Positions 17,009-27,300 of a DNA stretch of 64,000 nt are shown here, piece after piece. Numbering within the stretch: the first letter of the stretch is position 1; the number at the start of each line of letters is the position of its first letter. Source of the stretch: CAVUBL01 sp963739795 (lineage in GTDB: Bacteria; Acidobacteriota; Thermoanaerobaculia; Multivoradales; DATKCC01); NCBI GenBank assembly GCA_963739795.1, contig CAVUBL010000016.1, forward strand, positions 62,001 through 126,000, read 5' to 3'. A model generated the notes under the pieces. The model had not been told where the DNA came from. It saw nothing but the letters and a program-made list of their open reading frames with translations, and did not search any database. The position numbers and the translations under genes are program-made.

Positions 17009-17037
17009 TGCATTCGTCCTCTTGTAGATGGTTCTTT

Positions 17038-19989
17038 CTAGTGACTTGCTGTCCCGCCTGTCGCACCGATGAGCGTCAGGCCGGCCCAGCTTCGGGGCGC
17101 GGAGAGGCGTGGATCGGGGCTGCGGAGCAGGCCGAGCTGAGCCCTATGGAACGCGTCGATCGGGGCGGCCCCCGCGGCGAGGACCGCGTGGAACCGCACA
17201 GAGAACGCAAGGGAGGTGGTCTCGTCGAGAGCCCAAAGGGCGGCGACGACAGTCGGGGCCCCCGCCGCCAGGAACGGCCGGGCCAGGTTGAGGGGGCCCT
17301 CCGATGCCGAGATCCTGCCTGCCGCTGTCCGGCAAGCGGCCAGCACGACGACCTGAGCCGAAAGCGGCCTGGGTGACCGGAGGCCGCGGGCGGGGAGGAC
17401 CCCATCGGTTGCTCCATCGTCGCCGGGAGCCAGCAGGAGGCTCGCCATCTCCGGGTTCTCGGGGAGGTCCACCGCGTGGGTAGCTAGGTGAATCACGTCG
17501 AAGGCCGGCGCGTCCGCCAGGAAGCGCTCCGGGGTCGCTCCTTCGCCACTGAGCACCGTGCCCTCCGGATAGGCCGCGGCCACAGCGCGTGCTTCCTTCG
17601 CGCTTCCCGGTAGGGCCTCGAGGTTCGGGAAAAGGCGACGCGCGAAAGGAACGCCACCGACCGCCAGGACGGTCCGAGGCCGGCTTGTTTCCAGGCGAGT
17701 TGCCCGCTCCTGGAGCGCGCGGTAGGCCCGGGAGCTCGGCGCCGTCGCGAAGGCGAATCGCTCGGCGAGATAGCGCCCTGTGGCCGGGTCCCGAAGCGCT
17801 CCGAACGGGAGGCCGTACAACGGCCCGTCGGGGACCACAACAACCGAGCGCGCGTTCCCCAGTTCTGGGAGGATGGGTCCGAGGAGCCGGGTCTCGATTT
17901 CGGAGTCTGGTGGCGACTCCCCGCGCGCGATCGCTCGGCGGAACGCCTGCACGTCTCTGATAAGGGCCTTCCTGGAAACCGGTATTCGGAGCAACGACAT
18001 GCCGTGGCCGTCGAGAATCCATGCCACCAGTTCCTTGTCGAGGCTCACGAACTCGACCAGGGTCGTCCCTCTTGGCAGCGATTGGGTGAGCAGCTCCGGT
18101 TCCGCGGCTGGGGCACCCTTCCCCATCGCCTCCAGCAGTACTGGCGCCCGGAGACGCTCGACTGTGGTAAAGGCCGAGTTTCCGTCCCCGCGGTCCAGCG
18201 CAAGGGCGACCCGGGCTTCGAGCACGGACCGCGCTTGGTCAACGTAGAAGGCTCGAAGGCTTGGATCGTGGATGAGCTTGCGCTGGCGTAGCAACTCTCT
18301 GAGAGCCCGTGTCAGGTCGTCTTGGGCTCCAGGCGTGTCCCCGAGGGCGCGTCGGCACCGGGCCCGGTTCGCGAGGACCTCGATGAGGAGGCCCCGGCGA
18401 TCGGTCTTGTGGAGGAAACTCTCGGCGCGGTCGAGATCTTCGACGCCCCGGGCGGGATCGTAGGTGCAGCGACTCCGTCCACGGGCGACCAGGGCTTCGC
18501 TCTCTATTACGTGCCGGAAGACCGAGTCTGGGATCTCCTCCGCTGCCGCCTGAGCTTGAGCAAGGTGCTCGCTCAATGCGTCCTCTCCTGCGCCGAGATC
18601 GCCGAGGAGCACACCTTGCGCGCGCAAAGCCAGGCTAATCCCCAGCGGGTTCTTACGTGCGCGGGCCTCGGCCAGAACCTCCCTCGCCATCAGGAATGCT
18701 TTGGTCGGCTCATTGCTGGCCCGAAAGGCGTCGAGCGCTGCCAAGAGCATGTTCTCCCGGCGACGGCCGGTTCCCAGCAAGCCTCGTACCCGGAACGCGC
18801 TGTCCAAGTACCTCCAGGCTCCGTCCAGATCCCCCGACAACACGAGCGAAGCAGCCGCCGAGTTCTCCATGGCGACGCTGTTCTCGAGCTCGCCTGCCCG
18901 CTGGAATCGCCGGCCAGCGAGCTCGCAGTCGGGCAGGGCTGCCGGGGCGGGGCCGGATTCGCTCAGAGCCAGGAAGGTGATCCAGTGGATGTAGCCGTCC
19001 AGGATCGGGTTGTGGCTCGCATCGTTGCCAGTTTCGAGGCGGCGCAGCTCTGGAAGAGCCCCGGACGGGCCGAACCTGTGATACGCCTCGATCGCCAGGT
19101 ACAGGCGGGGCCAGAGCGAGAAGGGGCTTCCTCCGGCCGCGAGCCCGGCCGCGGCGCGCTCGAAGAGGGGACCGGCGTTCCCGTAGTCCTGCCGGTCGTG
19201 GAGCTGCCTGGCCTTGCCGTAGAGCGCGTGCCCCTGGGCGAGCTGCCCACGGGCGATGCCCGTCGCCCGGTCGATGGCGGCGACGGAGTCCGTCGTCAGG
19301 TGGTCGTCGGTGAGTCGCTCGAGCACCGGGGCCAGGCGGCGGGCGGAATCGAGCGAGCGGGTCGCCCGCGCCTCGTCGCCGCCTTGGGCCGCCTCGGCCC
19401 ACCGAGGGAGCAGCTCGTCCTGAATCCACTGCCGCACCCGTTGGCGGTGGCGGTCGGCCAGCTCCCGCACCCGCTGCCCATCGTCCGCCGCTAGGTCGCT
19501 CTCCAACTCGGCGCGGTCGGTCGCCCAAACCTCGTCCGCGGTGGGCTGGTTCTGGAGCGCTTCGAGATGCTCGCGGGCCTCGGTGGCGAGCTCCGTCCCC
19601 GCCGCCAGGTCCAGGGCCTTCTCCCAGGCCTTCCGGGCGACGTGTGCCAGGTGGAGGCGCTCGAGGGCGAGGGCCCGGGTGAAAGCCGCCTCGGCGGAGG
19701 AGGGATCGGCCGCCAGGGCGCGGCCGGCCTCGGCGGCGATGCCGATGAGCGTCCGAGCGTCGGCGGCTGGGTCGATCGCGGGCGCGGTGGCGGGGAGGGG
19801 ACCGAAACCGAAAGGCTTGGTCGCGACGCTCTCGTCGTGGATCTCGTCGAGAGCCCGACCGGCCGTGGCGGCGAGCGGCCAGGGAGGTGTCCGCGGCGCC
19901 GTCAGGGCGAGGAGCGACAGGAGGGCCGCCGCTCCCACGGCTCGGCCCCAAAGGTCTCTTCGACTCTCGCGAACGACCACGACGTCCAC
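17038..19989 (-). CDS. Membrane-anchored TPR protein with C-terminal CHAT protease domain
   Basis: About 983 residues from GTG 19989 (GTG 19980 is also possible; GGAG lies upstream of both). An N-terminal hydrophobic segment (AVGAAALLSLLALTA) follows an Arg-rich stretch, suggesting a signal anchor. Residues ~60-620 are helical with TPR-like repeats. Residues ~640-983 are a CHAT (caspase-HetF) domain: SVVVVPDGPLYGLPFGAL, catalytic H838 in IHLATHA, catalytic C886 in VVLAACRTAAG, then the typical end region APTVVAALWALDE. CHAT proteases act in bacterial signalling and regulated proteolysis. The gene lies 161 bases after thrS; a weak promoter-like pair (TGCGAC/TATCGT, 17-base spacing, 20090-20062) is in that gap. 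With the next gene it occupies the place normally held by infC. Confidence 0.85.
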   Translation of the reverse strand: MDVVVVRESRRDLWGRAVGAAALLSLLALTAPRTPPWPLAATAGRALDEIHDESVATKPFGFGPLPATAPAIDPAADARTLIGIAAEAGRALAADPSSAEAAFTRALALERLHLAHVARKAWEKALDLAAGTELATEAREHLEALQNQPTADEVWATDRAELESDLAADDGQRVRELADRHRQRVRQWIQDELLPRWAEAAQGGDEARATRSLDSARRLAPVLERLTDDHLTTDSVAAIDRATGIARGQLAQGHALYGKARQLHDRQDYGNAGPLFERAAAGLAAGGSPFSLWPRLYLAIEAYHRFGPSGALPELRRLETGNDASHNPILDGYIHWITFLALSESGPAPAALPDCELAGRRFQRAGELENSVAMENSAAASLVLSGDLDGAWRYLDSAFRVRGLLGTGRRRENMLLAALDAFRASNEPTKAFLMAREVLAEARARKNPLGISLALRAQGVLLGDLGAGEDALSEHLAQAQAAAEEIPDSVFRHVIESEALVARGRSRCTYDPARGVEDLDRAESFLHKTDRRGLLIEVLANRARCRRALGDTPGAQDDLTRALRELLRQRKLIHDPSLRAFYVDQARSVLEARVALALDRGDGNSAFTTVERLRAPVLLEAMGKGAPAAEPELLTQSLPRGTTLVEFVSLDKELVAWILDGHGMSLLRIPVSRKALIRDVQAFRRAIARGESPPDSEIETRLLGPILPELGNARSVVVVPDGPLYGLPFGALRDPATGRYLAERFAFATAPSSRAYRALQERATRLETSRPRTVLAVGGVPFARRLFPNLEALPGSAKEARAVAAAYPEGTVLSGEGATPERFLADAPAFDVIHLATHAVDLPENPEMASLLLAPGDDGATDGVLPARGLRSPRPLSAQVVVLAACRTAAGRISASEGPLNLARPFLAAGAPTVVAALWALDETTSLAFSVRFHAVLAAGAAPIDAFHRAQLGLLRSPDPRLSAPRSWAGLTLIGATGGTASH

Positions 19990-20150
19990 GCGCTCCGTCC
20001 GGCGGCCGTGGCCGCCGGCGGTCGCCTCCGCGCCAGTTCGGACTCCAGGAGATGAGGCGTCACGATACCATCGAAGTGTCCCGAGTCGCACATCCCGTTC
20101 GACGGACGGGGGGCGCGGGATTCCGGCTTCGGCGGGGGTCGGGCGTGGAG

Positions 20151-22086
20151 CTACAGCTCTTGGCCGCGCGTGGCTACGCGGTCCTCGATCCGGGCGACGA
20201 GCTCGTCGACGCTCATCGAGCCCAGGTCCTCTTCGGTGCGCAGGCGCACGGAGACCGTGCCCGACTCCGCTTCGCGCCCGCCCACCACCAGCATGTAGGG
20301 CACCTTCTGGAGCTGGGCCTCGCGGATCTTGAAGCCGAGCTTCTCGTCGCGGGTGTCGAGCTCGGCGCGCAGGCCGGCCGCGCGCAGGCGCTCGAGGACC
20401 TCGCCGCCGTAGTCTAGGAACTTCTCCGAGAGGGGCAGCACCACGGCCTGGACCGGCGCCAGCCAGACCGGGAAGGCGCCGGCCGTGTGCTCGATCAGGA
20501 TGCCCAGGAAGCGCTCGATCGAGCCGAGCATGGCGCGGTGGATCATCACCGGCCGGTGCTCGGAGCCGTCGGCGCCGACGTAGGTCAGGCCGAAGCGCTC
20601 GGGCATCTGGTAGTCGAGCTGGATCGTGCCGAGCTGCCACCAGCGCCCCAGAGCGTCGGCGACCTGGAAGTCGATCTTCGGGCCGTAGAAGGCGCCGTCG
20701 CCCTCGTTGATCTCGTAGTCGCTTCCGAAGGTCTCCTCCAGGGCCACCTTCAGGGTGCTCTCGGCGTGGGCCCACTGCTCGGCGGTGCCGATGGACTTCT
20801 CCGGCCGGGTCGAGAGCTCCACCTTGACGTCCGCGAAGCCGAAGTCGCGGTAGATGCCCAGGATGGTCTCGGCCACCGCCGCCACCTCCCGGCCGATCTG
20901 ATCCTCGGTGCAGAAGATGTGGGCGTCGTCCTGGCTGAAGCTGCGCACCCGCACCAGGCCGGCGGTGACGCCGCTGCGCTCGTTCCTGTGCAGGCGGCCG
21001 AAGTCGGCGTAGCGGATCGGCAGATCCCGGTACGAGCGAAGGCGCGTGCCGTAGATCAGGCAGTGGGTGGGGCAGTTCATGGGCTTGACCGCCAGCTCGT
21101 GGTCCTCCGACCGGGTGAAGAACATGTCGTCCTTGTAGTTCGCCCAGTGGCCGGAGGTGTGCCAGAGCTCGACGTCCAGGATCTGCGGGGTGATCACCTC
21201 GCCGTAGCCGCCTCCCCGGAGCTTCTCCCGGATGTAGTCGACCAGGCCGTTGTAGACCACCGCACCGCGCGGATGGAAGAAGGGCGAGGCCGGAGCGTGC
21301 GGGTTGAAGCTGAAGAGGTCGAGCTCCTGGCCGAGCTTGCGGTGGTCCCGGGCTCGCGCCTGCTCCTGGCGCTCCAGGTACGCCGTCGAGCTCCTTCTTC
21401 GAGGCGAAGGCCGTGCCGTAGATGCGTTGGAGCATCTCGTTCGACTCGTCGCCGCGGAAGTAGGCGCCGGAGGTGGAGAGGAGCTTGACCGCGCCGATCT
21501 GGGAGGCCGAGCGCACGTGGGGTCCTCGGCACAGGTCCTGGAAGCCGCCGTGCTTGTAGACGGTGATCGTCTCGCCCACGGGGATGTCGCCGAGGCGCTC
21601 GATCTTCAGGGTCTCGCCCATCTCGCGGAAGATCCGCGCCGCCTCCTCGCGCGACACCTCGATGCGCTCGAAGTCGCTCCCCTCGGCCAGGATCTCGCGC
21701 ATCTTCGCCTCGATGGCGTCCAGGTCCTCGGGCGTGAAGGCGCGCGGAAAGCGGAAGTCGTACTGGAACTTCTCGGAGTGGTCCTGGCGGCCGACGTCGA
21801 TCTCCACTTCGGGCCACAGGCGCTTGACGGCGTCGGCCAGGACGTGCTCGGCGCTGTGGCGGATGAAGTCCCCGGCCTCCTCGTTCTTCGGCGTGAAGAT
21901 TCTGAACGCGCCGCCCTCCGCGAGGGGCTGGCGCAGATCGACCTGGCGCCCGTCGATCTCGGCGCCGACGGCGGCCCGGGCGAGGCCCGGACCGATGGCG
22001 GCGGCCACTTCGAGAGGCGTGGTGCCGGGCGCGACGGTCTTCACGCTTCCGTCGGGCAAGGTTAGACGTATGGCATCTTGGACCAT
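20151..22086 (-). CDS. thrS: Threonine-tRNA ligase, interrupted by a single-base frameshift
   Basis: The two frames together give a 644-residue ThrRS of normal length. The N-terminal frame covers TGS (~1-65), the editing SAD domain (HSAEHVLADAVKRLWP, HGGFQDLCRGPH) and the start of the linker. After SKKELD the frame changes: one extra C near 21383 (minus-strand GGCG instead of GCG) must be skipped. The other frame then continues YLERQEQARARDHRKLGQELDLFSF into the class II core (NCPTHCLIY, RVRSFSQDDAHIFC, GAFYGPKIDF, IHRAMLGSIERFLGIL) and the anticodon domain. The flanks show no decay, and ThrRS is essential, so a sequencing or assembly error is the likely cause. The gene starts 79 bases after tRNA-Val(CAC). 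Confidence 0.93.
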
Positions 22087-22165
22087 GATTCGACTCCCCG
22101 GAAGAGACGGGGTGGGCTAACGAGTGGTGGGGATCGCGGGACCGTCCCCGGCGGGGAGCGGGCGC

Positions 22166-22242
22166 TGGTAGGCGCGAGCGGGCTCGAACCGCTGACCTCT
22201 ACCGTGTGAAGGTAGCGCTCTAACCAACTGAGCTACGCGCCT
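22166..22242 (-). tRNA. tRNA-Val (anticodon CAC)
   Basis: A 77-base cloverleaf with encoded CCA: acceptor AGGCGCG pairing with CGCGCCT, D arm GCTC/GAGC, anticodon stem CTACC/GGTAG with loop TTCACAC (anticodon CAC, reading GUG), T arm AGCGG-TTCGAGC-CCGCT. It follows tRNA-Val(GAC) by 81 bases and precedes thrS. Confidence 0.96.
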
Positions 22243-22323
22243 GTGCATCGGTCACCCGCCTGGCGGCCCCGCCGAATCGACCCAGATGGGGACCGGCTAC
22301 GGCCGCGTGCGTTCCGAAATCGC

Positions 22324-22400
22324 TGGTAGGCCCGAGCGGACTCGAACCGCTGACCTCTACGATGTCAACGTAGCGCTCTAACCAACTGAGCTACGGGCCT
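22324..22400 (-). tRNA. tRNA-Val (anticodon GAC)
   Basis: A 77-base cloverleaf with encoded CCA: acceptor AGGCCCG/CGGGCCT, anticodon stem CTACG/CGTAG with loop TTGACAT (anticodon GAC, reading GUC and GUU), T arm AGCGG-TTCGAGT-CCGCT. D and T arms are nearly identical to the adjacent tRNA-Val(CAC), as expected for a tandem duplication with anticodon divergence. Confidence 0.96.
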
Positions 22401-22446
22401 ATCGGCTGCTCCCCTTCGGGCGAAACTCCGCCCAGAGGGAGAAGGA

Positions 22447-22475
22447 AAGGTAGCAGAAGCGCGGCCCCTTGGCAA
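22447..22475 (-). promoter_or_regulatory. Promoter of the tRNA-Val pair (and possibly thrS)
   Basis: On the minus strand TTGCCA (22475-22470) and TACCTT (22452-22447) are separated by 17 bases, 47 bases upstream of tRNA-Val(GAC). The sequence after the -10 box becomes GC-rich, as in stringently controlled stable-RNA promoters. Confidence 0.55.
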
Positions 22476-22735
22476 GATCGAAGCCGGGGGCCGGAAGGAG
22501 CCGCGCGGGCTTTCGGTGGTGCCTCCGGCGCCTCAACCTACGAGGGTGAGGTCGTGTCAGAAGGACCAGGAGGTCGTCCGACGAGATGGGGCCAAGCGTT
22601 CGGAGCCCGAGCCCCGGTGTCGCGTCCGCCGGTGGCTCCGATTCAACCCGGGTGTTCCGGGTCTGGCGACGCCTGTCCGGGGGGCGCTCGTTCGCTGACC
22701 GGAGGGACTGGTGGGAGGCCTCCGATGGAAGTCAC
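22476..22735. other. Spacer between the tRNA promoter and the membrane-protein gene
   Basis: With 22401-22475 this makes 335 bases without a confident gene. It must hold the plus-strand promoter of the next operon, but I see no clear -35/-10 pair. The downstream frame stays open back to an ATG at 22586, giving an Arg/Ser/Gly-rich N-terminus that looks non-coding. Confidence 0.5.
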
Positions 22736-24331
22736 ATGGGCCTCGGCCTCAGCGCGCTGGTCGTCTCCCTGAGCGCGCCGGTCGAAGCGACCCTGTGGGG
22801 CGTCGAGTGGGAGAGGCTGGGGTTGCGTTCCGCGGTGGCCCGGGTCCCCGGACCGCTCCTCGTCACGGCCCTGGTCTTCGCCTGGGTGCTCGGCGCCCGC
22901 CTCTTCGGTCGTGCCCTCGACCGGCGGCTCGACGAGCCGGCCGAGCCCCGCCTCTGGTTCCGCTCTCTGCGCGCCCTGGTGGTCGGGTTCCCGGGCCTCG
23001 GCGTCGGCTCGCTCCCGCTATGGAGGCGTCTCGCGGCCCGGAGGTCTCCCTGGGCGTACCGACAAGAACCGGGCTCGGAGCCCGGTGGGACGAAGGGACG
23101 AGGTTTTCGCGCCAGGGTGCTCGCCTGGTTCGATCCTCCTGAGCAGCGGGCCTTCGGGATCTGGCTCTTCGGTATCGCATCCCTTCTCTTGGCGATGGTC
23201 TGGCTGGCGGCGCCACGAGATCCAGATCTGACGCGAAGGCTGATCCTAACGAGCGTGGCCGGAAGTCTTCACGTCCTGGGGTTCTGCGGCACGCTCGCGT
23301 ACCTTCTCGCCGACCGGCCTCGAGGGGCCTCCCGTGCGCGCTTGCTATTCGTTGTCTGCTGGGTACTTCCTCTACCCTTCGGACTGGGTGCCTTCGGTGC
23401 TCTCATGCTCGACCCGATGCGGAAGCGCGAGGAGACCCTGACCTGGACTGCATATGCCCGCGTCAACCAGCCCGGCCGCCTGCCGCGATGGGCCGAGCTG
23501 GAGCGGTCCATGAGCGCGGCCTGGAGGAGTAGCCCGGTCTGGGTTCGTTGGTCGAGGCCGCTGGGCCGCACTTCGCGGCCGGAGCTGACCACCCTGGACC
23601 GACGGTTACTCTTCCTGGGCGCGGTCAAGGTCTCACTGTTGCTCGCCGACGGAACGGCGTTGGGATGGCTCCTCCTCCGGCTAGGGGGCCCGGACCTCGG
23701 TCTGCTCCCCGCCGCTGGGTGGGTCCTCGGCACCGTCGCCGTGGTGGTGGGCGGTGGGCTGACCGTCGTCCTTGGAGGGTTTCTCGCGGGAGCTCTTCGC
23801 CTGATCCAGGCGCCGCGGCCGCTCGGGGGGCTCCGCCGGCTGTGGAACGGTTCCGGAGCCGTAGGCTCGCTGGGCTGCGGGCTGCTCGTGGGCGCAGCGC
23901 TCGCGCGGGGCGACCGCCACGAAGCGGGTGTGATTCTGATCTGCGGCGCCCTGTTGGTGGTGCTGGTCCTGGGTTTCGGCATGATTTTGCAGGTGCCCTT
24001 CGCGGTTGCTGGGAGACGGGGTTTCGACCTGCGCGTCGCCTGGCCCCTGACGTGCCTCGCCTTGATCGTGGTGGGTGGCCTGGTCGCTATCCAGCCCTCG
24101 GTTGCCGTGGGCTTCGTGCTCGTAGCCCTGGCCAGTCCGCTGGTCCACGGGCTCTTCTGGCTCATGTCCCGCCCAGAGCTCGCTCGTAGTCTGGACCCTG
24201 GCGGTGACGAGCCCACGCGGCTTCCCAGGTGGGTAGACTGCACCGCCGCTCTTCCCCTGGGCGGCCTGGTCGTGGCCTGGTGGTACCGGCTGCGGGACCA
24301 TCGCCTCGTGATCTCGGGAGGCGGCCGGTGA
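22736..24331 (+). CDS. Polytopic membrane protein, paralogue of the C-terminal half of the next gene
   Basis: From the ATG at 22736 the protein has about 531 residues and roughly ten hydrophobic segments with Arg-rich cytoplasmic loops. I do not recognise the family. Landmarks are VGSLPLWRRLAARRSPW, GAFGALMLDPMRKREE, LDRRLLFLGAVKVSLLLADGTALGWLLLRL and a final HGLFWLMSRPE. The same landmarks occur in the same order in the membrane half of the following gene (SIPLWRWLVAERGGW, GMVLLDPERRGQ, TRRERTFLGLLQAEGVLLFCEAGCAAELL), so the two are paralogues. An in-frame ATG at 22586 would add 50 unlikely residues. The stop overlaps the next start (GTGA), showing translational coupling. Confidence 0.8.
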   Translation: MGLGLSALVVSLSAPVEATLWGVEWERLGLRSAVARVPGPLLVTALVFAWVLGARLFGRALDRRLDEPAEPRLWFRSLRALVVGFPGLGVGSLPLWRRLAARRSPWAYRQEPGSEPGGTKGRGFRARVLAWFDPPEQRAFGIWLFGIASLLLAMVWLAAPRDPDLTRRLILTSVAGSLHVLGFCGTLAYLLADRPRGASRARLLFVVCWVLPLPFGLGAFGALMLDPMRKREETLTWTAYARVNQPGRLPRWAELERSMSAAWRSSPVWVRWSRPLGRTSRPELTTLDRRLLFLGAVKVSLLLADGTALGWLLLRLGGPDLGLLPAAGWVLGTVAVVVGGGLTVVLGGFLAGALRLIQAPRPLGGLRRLWNGSGAVGSLGCGLLVGAALARGDRHEAGVILICGALLVVLVLGFGMILQVPFAVAGRRGFDLRVAWPLTCLALIVVGGLVAIQPSVAVGFVLVALASPLVHGLFWLMSRPELARSLDPGGDEPTRLPRWVDCTAALPLGGLVVAWWYRLRDHRLVISGGGR

Positions 24332-27300
24332 GCGGCCCGTCGATCTCGCGGAGAGGCGAGCGCGAGGCGGTCGGCGCGGCGGCGGAGCACTATGGGTTCG
24401 AGCATCTTCTGCGCCACGCGGCGGCGGCCGACTCTCCAGAGTTGTGGCGACGGCTCCTCGCTCGTCTCGAAGCGGACGACTTCCTTGCCCGCCAAGCGGA
24501 GCGGCCGGGTGGTTTCGAGCTCGGTGCCTATCAGCTCGAGCACTTCGTGTTACCGGCGACGGCCGACCTCGGGGACTGGGAGCGCTACTTCCGCTACCTG
24601 CTGACCGCGGCCACGCTTCGGGACCTCGCGCGCACTCTGGACGATCCGGAGATCCTCCGCGCTCTGGCACGGAGCGGTCGGCTCGACCTGGCCGAGGCCC
24701 TGGTCGTGGAGCTGCCCGAGCCGGCGGTGCGCGCCCGGGGCTGGGCGGTTCTCGCCGCCGTCCACTCGCCGGCCGACCCGGTGTTCGAGAGGCTCCTCCG
24801 AGCGCTTCGGGGCGAGTTGGACGCGATCCCGGAACCAGCGGCACTCGCGGGCGGCGTGAACCTCGAGCCGTGGGCAGACTCGCTGGCCATCGCGGGGCGC
24901 CTTCTCGCTCCCTGGCTGCGGGCCCTCTGGCGGGGATGGATCGTCCGCCTCTCACCGAGCGCCGAGCTCACGGATGACGCGCGCCTTGCGGTGGTGGAGG
25001 GTTTCTTCGCCGCCGGAGAGCTCGATGTTCCCGAGCCTTGGGAGATCCTCGCCGAGGTCCAGAGCAGCGAGCGGCGAACCCGCCTACTCTCGGAACGCCT
25101 TGCAACGGCCGGCCCCGGGGAGTCCCGACGCTGGCTGGAGCGTCTTCGCGAACGCCTTCCCAAAGCTATGGCCGAGCCCGGGCTCTCCTGGTCCGTGGCT
25201 CTTGCGCTGCTCGTACGGGAGGGTGCCGAGGGCGCTTCGGCGTGGCCCGGACTGGTCGCAGAGCTCGATCCGCCTATCTGGGACCGGGACCTCCTCGCCC
25301 AGGGAGGACAGCTCTGGCCTCACCTGTCGGACGACGAACTCCAGGCGCTCTCTGCACAGTTGGGGGATCCAGGCTTGGTGGCCGCGCTTCGGGTCCTGGT
25401 CCTCGAAGGTCGGCAGGACCGAGACGCTTTTCGCGAAGCCCTGGCGGCTCTGGCGGAGGTCACCGAGGAGACCGAATGGCTCGGGCTCTACCTTCGCACC
25501 CTAGGCGCCGCTCCCCCGGAGCTCACTGCCGAGGTCGAGAGTCGAGCCAGGTCCGTCCTCGCACAACTGAGCCGGATCCAGTACCGGGCGCCACCCGACG
25601 AGATTTGCCTTGCCCTGGACCTGGTGGCGCGACGTCTTCCACACCGGCTCCGACGCTCGGCCGAGGCCGCGCTCGCGGCTCCGGGAAGCGGCCCGGAGCT
25701 CCTGCGTACGCTGGCCGCGCGCTGCCGGGAGTCGAGGCTTCTGGACGAGCTCTTCGCCAGGGCCGAGAGCTACGCAGCCATGGCCGCGAACAACGCCGCC
25801 GAGGGTTTCGAGCTCCGTGGGGAGGTCCTGACCGTTCTCGCGTGCCGGCTGGTCCAGGTCGGTGAGGGGGCTGAGGTCCTGGGCCACGCCTGCGAGCGCC
25901 TCCTACCCGAAGAGGAGGATCATCTGCGGGTGCGGGCGGCACGGATCCTGGCTCCGACTCGGCCACGTCTGGCGTCGGAGCTCTGCGACGGCATTCGTGA
26001 TCGGCGCCTCCAGCTCCGGACCCGCCTCGAGGTCCTTCCGGCCGATGCGGATCTCGGGGGGCTCGTCGCTCCCGGGGCGCTCTACCGGGTGGCCGCCGGG
26101 CACGATGCCGTCGAGGACGAGCTCCACGCCCTCGGTGGGCTCCTCGACGAGCCTCGGAAGGCGGCGAAGACCGCCGCTGAGCACTTCGAGAGGATCGGTA
26201 GTCCCGGCCGGCGGATCGAGGCGCTCGCCGACCTCGCCCGCCACGCCTTGCGCTATCAGGAGCTCCGGTTTCCACCCGGTCGGCAGGATCGGCCGGAGGC
26301 GGTCCTCCCGCTCAAAGAGGCGCTGGGCGTCGTCGAGTCCGACCGCTGGCTCGTCTCGCTGACCCCCGAGCTGGTGGCGATCGGTGGCCAGCTCGGTCCG
26401 GTGGAGGCGGTGGCGGAGGTTCAGGAGGCCTGCGAACGGGTGGCCGGCCTCGAGACAGTGTCCTGGGAGCGGCGTGAAGAGGTCATCGTCGAAGTGCTCT
26501 GGAGAGTCGGGCCTTTGCTCCTGGGCGGGAAGCCGGGCTCACGACCCAAGTGTGCGGCGAACGAAGTGTCGAGGAAGCAAGCGAGAGCCCTCATCGCCTG
26601 GCTCGTGCGTATGCCGGAGCGGGCCGGAGATGAGCCGGCCGGTGCCCACCTGCGGTCGAGTTGGCATCGGATTCTGCCCTGTATCGTGGCTTTCGCCGAG
26701 AGCCTTCAGCCTCGCCCCGTGGGGTGGCGTCGGCTCGTCCCCGGTGTGGCCCGCCTGTGGCCCTCCGTCCCCGAGCTTCTAGAGACTTCTGCGGAGGTGG
26801 GAAGCCAGTTGGCGCCGCAGCACCGGGAGATCTTCGACCTGTGCCGAGCCTCGGCTCGGGACCGCCTGGAGCATCTCGAGCACCTCCTGGAGGTGGGAAA
26901 CGCGATCGCCCCCGACATCGCCCACGCCCTGAGCTGGCTGCTGGTCCGCCAAGGGCCGGATCGGCTCCCGGACCTGCAGGCGCTCGTCGTTCCCGGAGTG
27001 CGGCGAGACCGGATGGTGCTGTCGCTGCTCCGGAGCGCCCCGTTGCCCGGGGAGGTCGCAGGCGAGCTGATCTTCCTCCTCTCCGGGGCCGAGGCCGAGG
27101 CGGGAGCGCGGGACTGGGGACGAGCCTGGCTCGGCGCGAGCCAATCGGATGCTCTACCTGAAGCCGACGGTGCGCGTGCCGTCGCGGCGCTCGTCTCCCG
27201 GGATCGGATCGACCCCGGGGACCCCGCGACGATCCCGATCCGCCGCCGGCTATGGACCGAAGAGAGCGACGACGGTGCCGCGGCTTTGGGTCGGGCGGCT

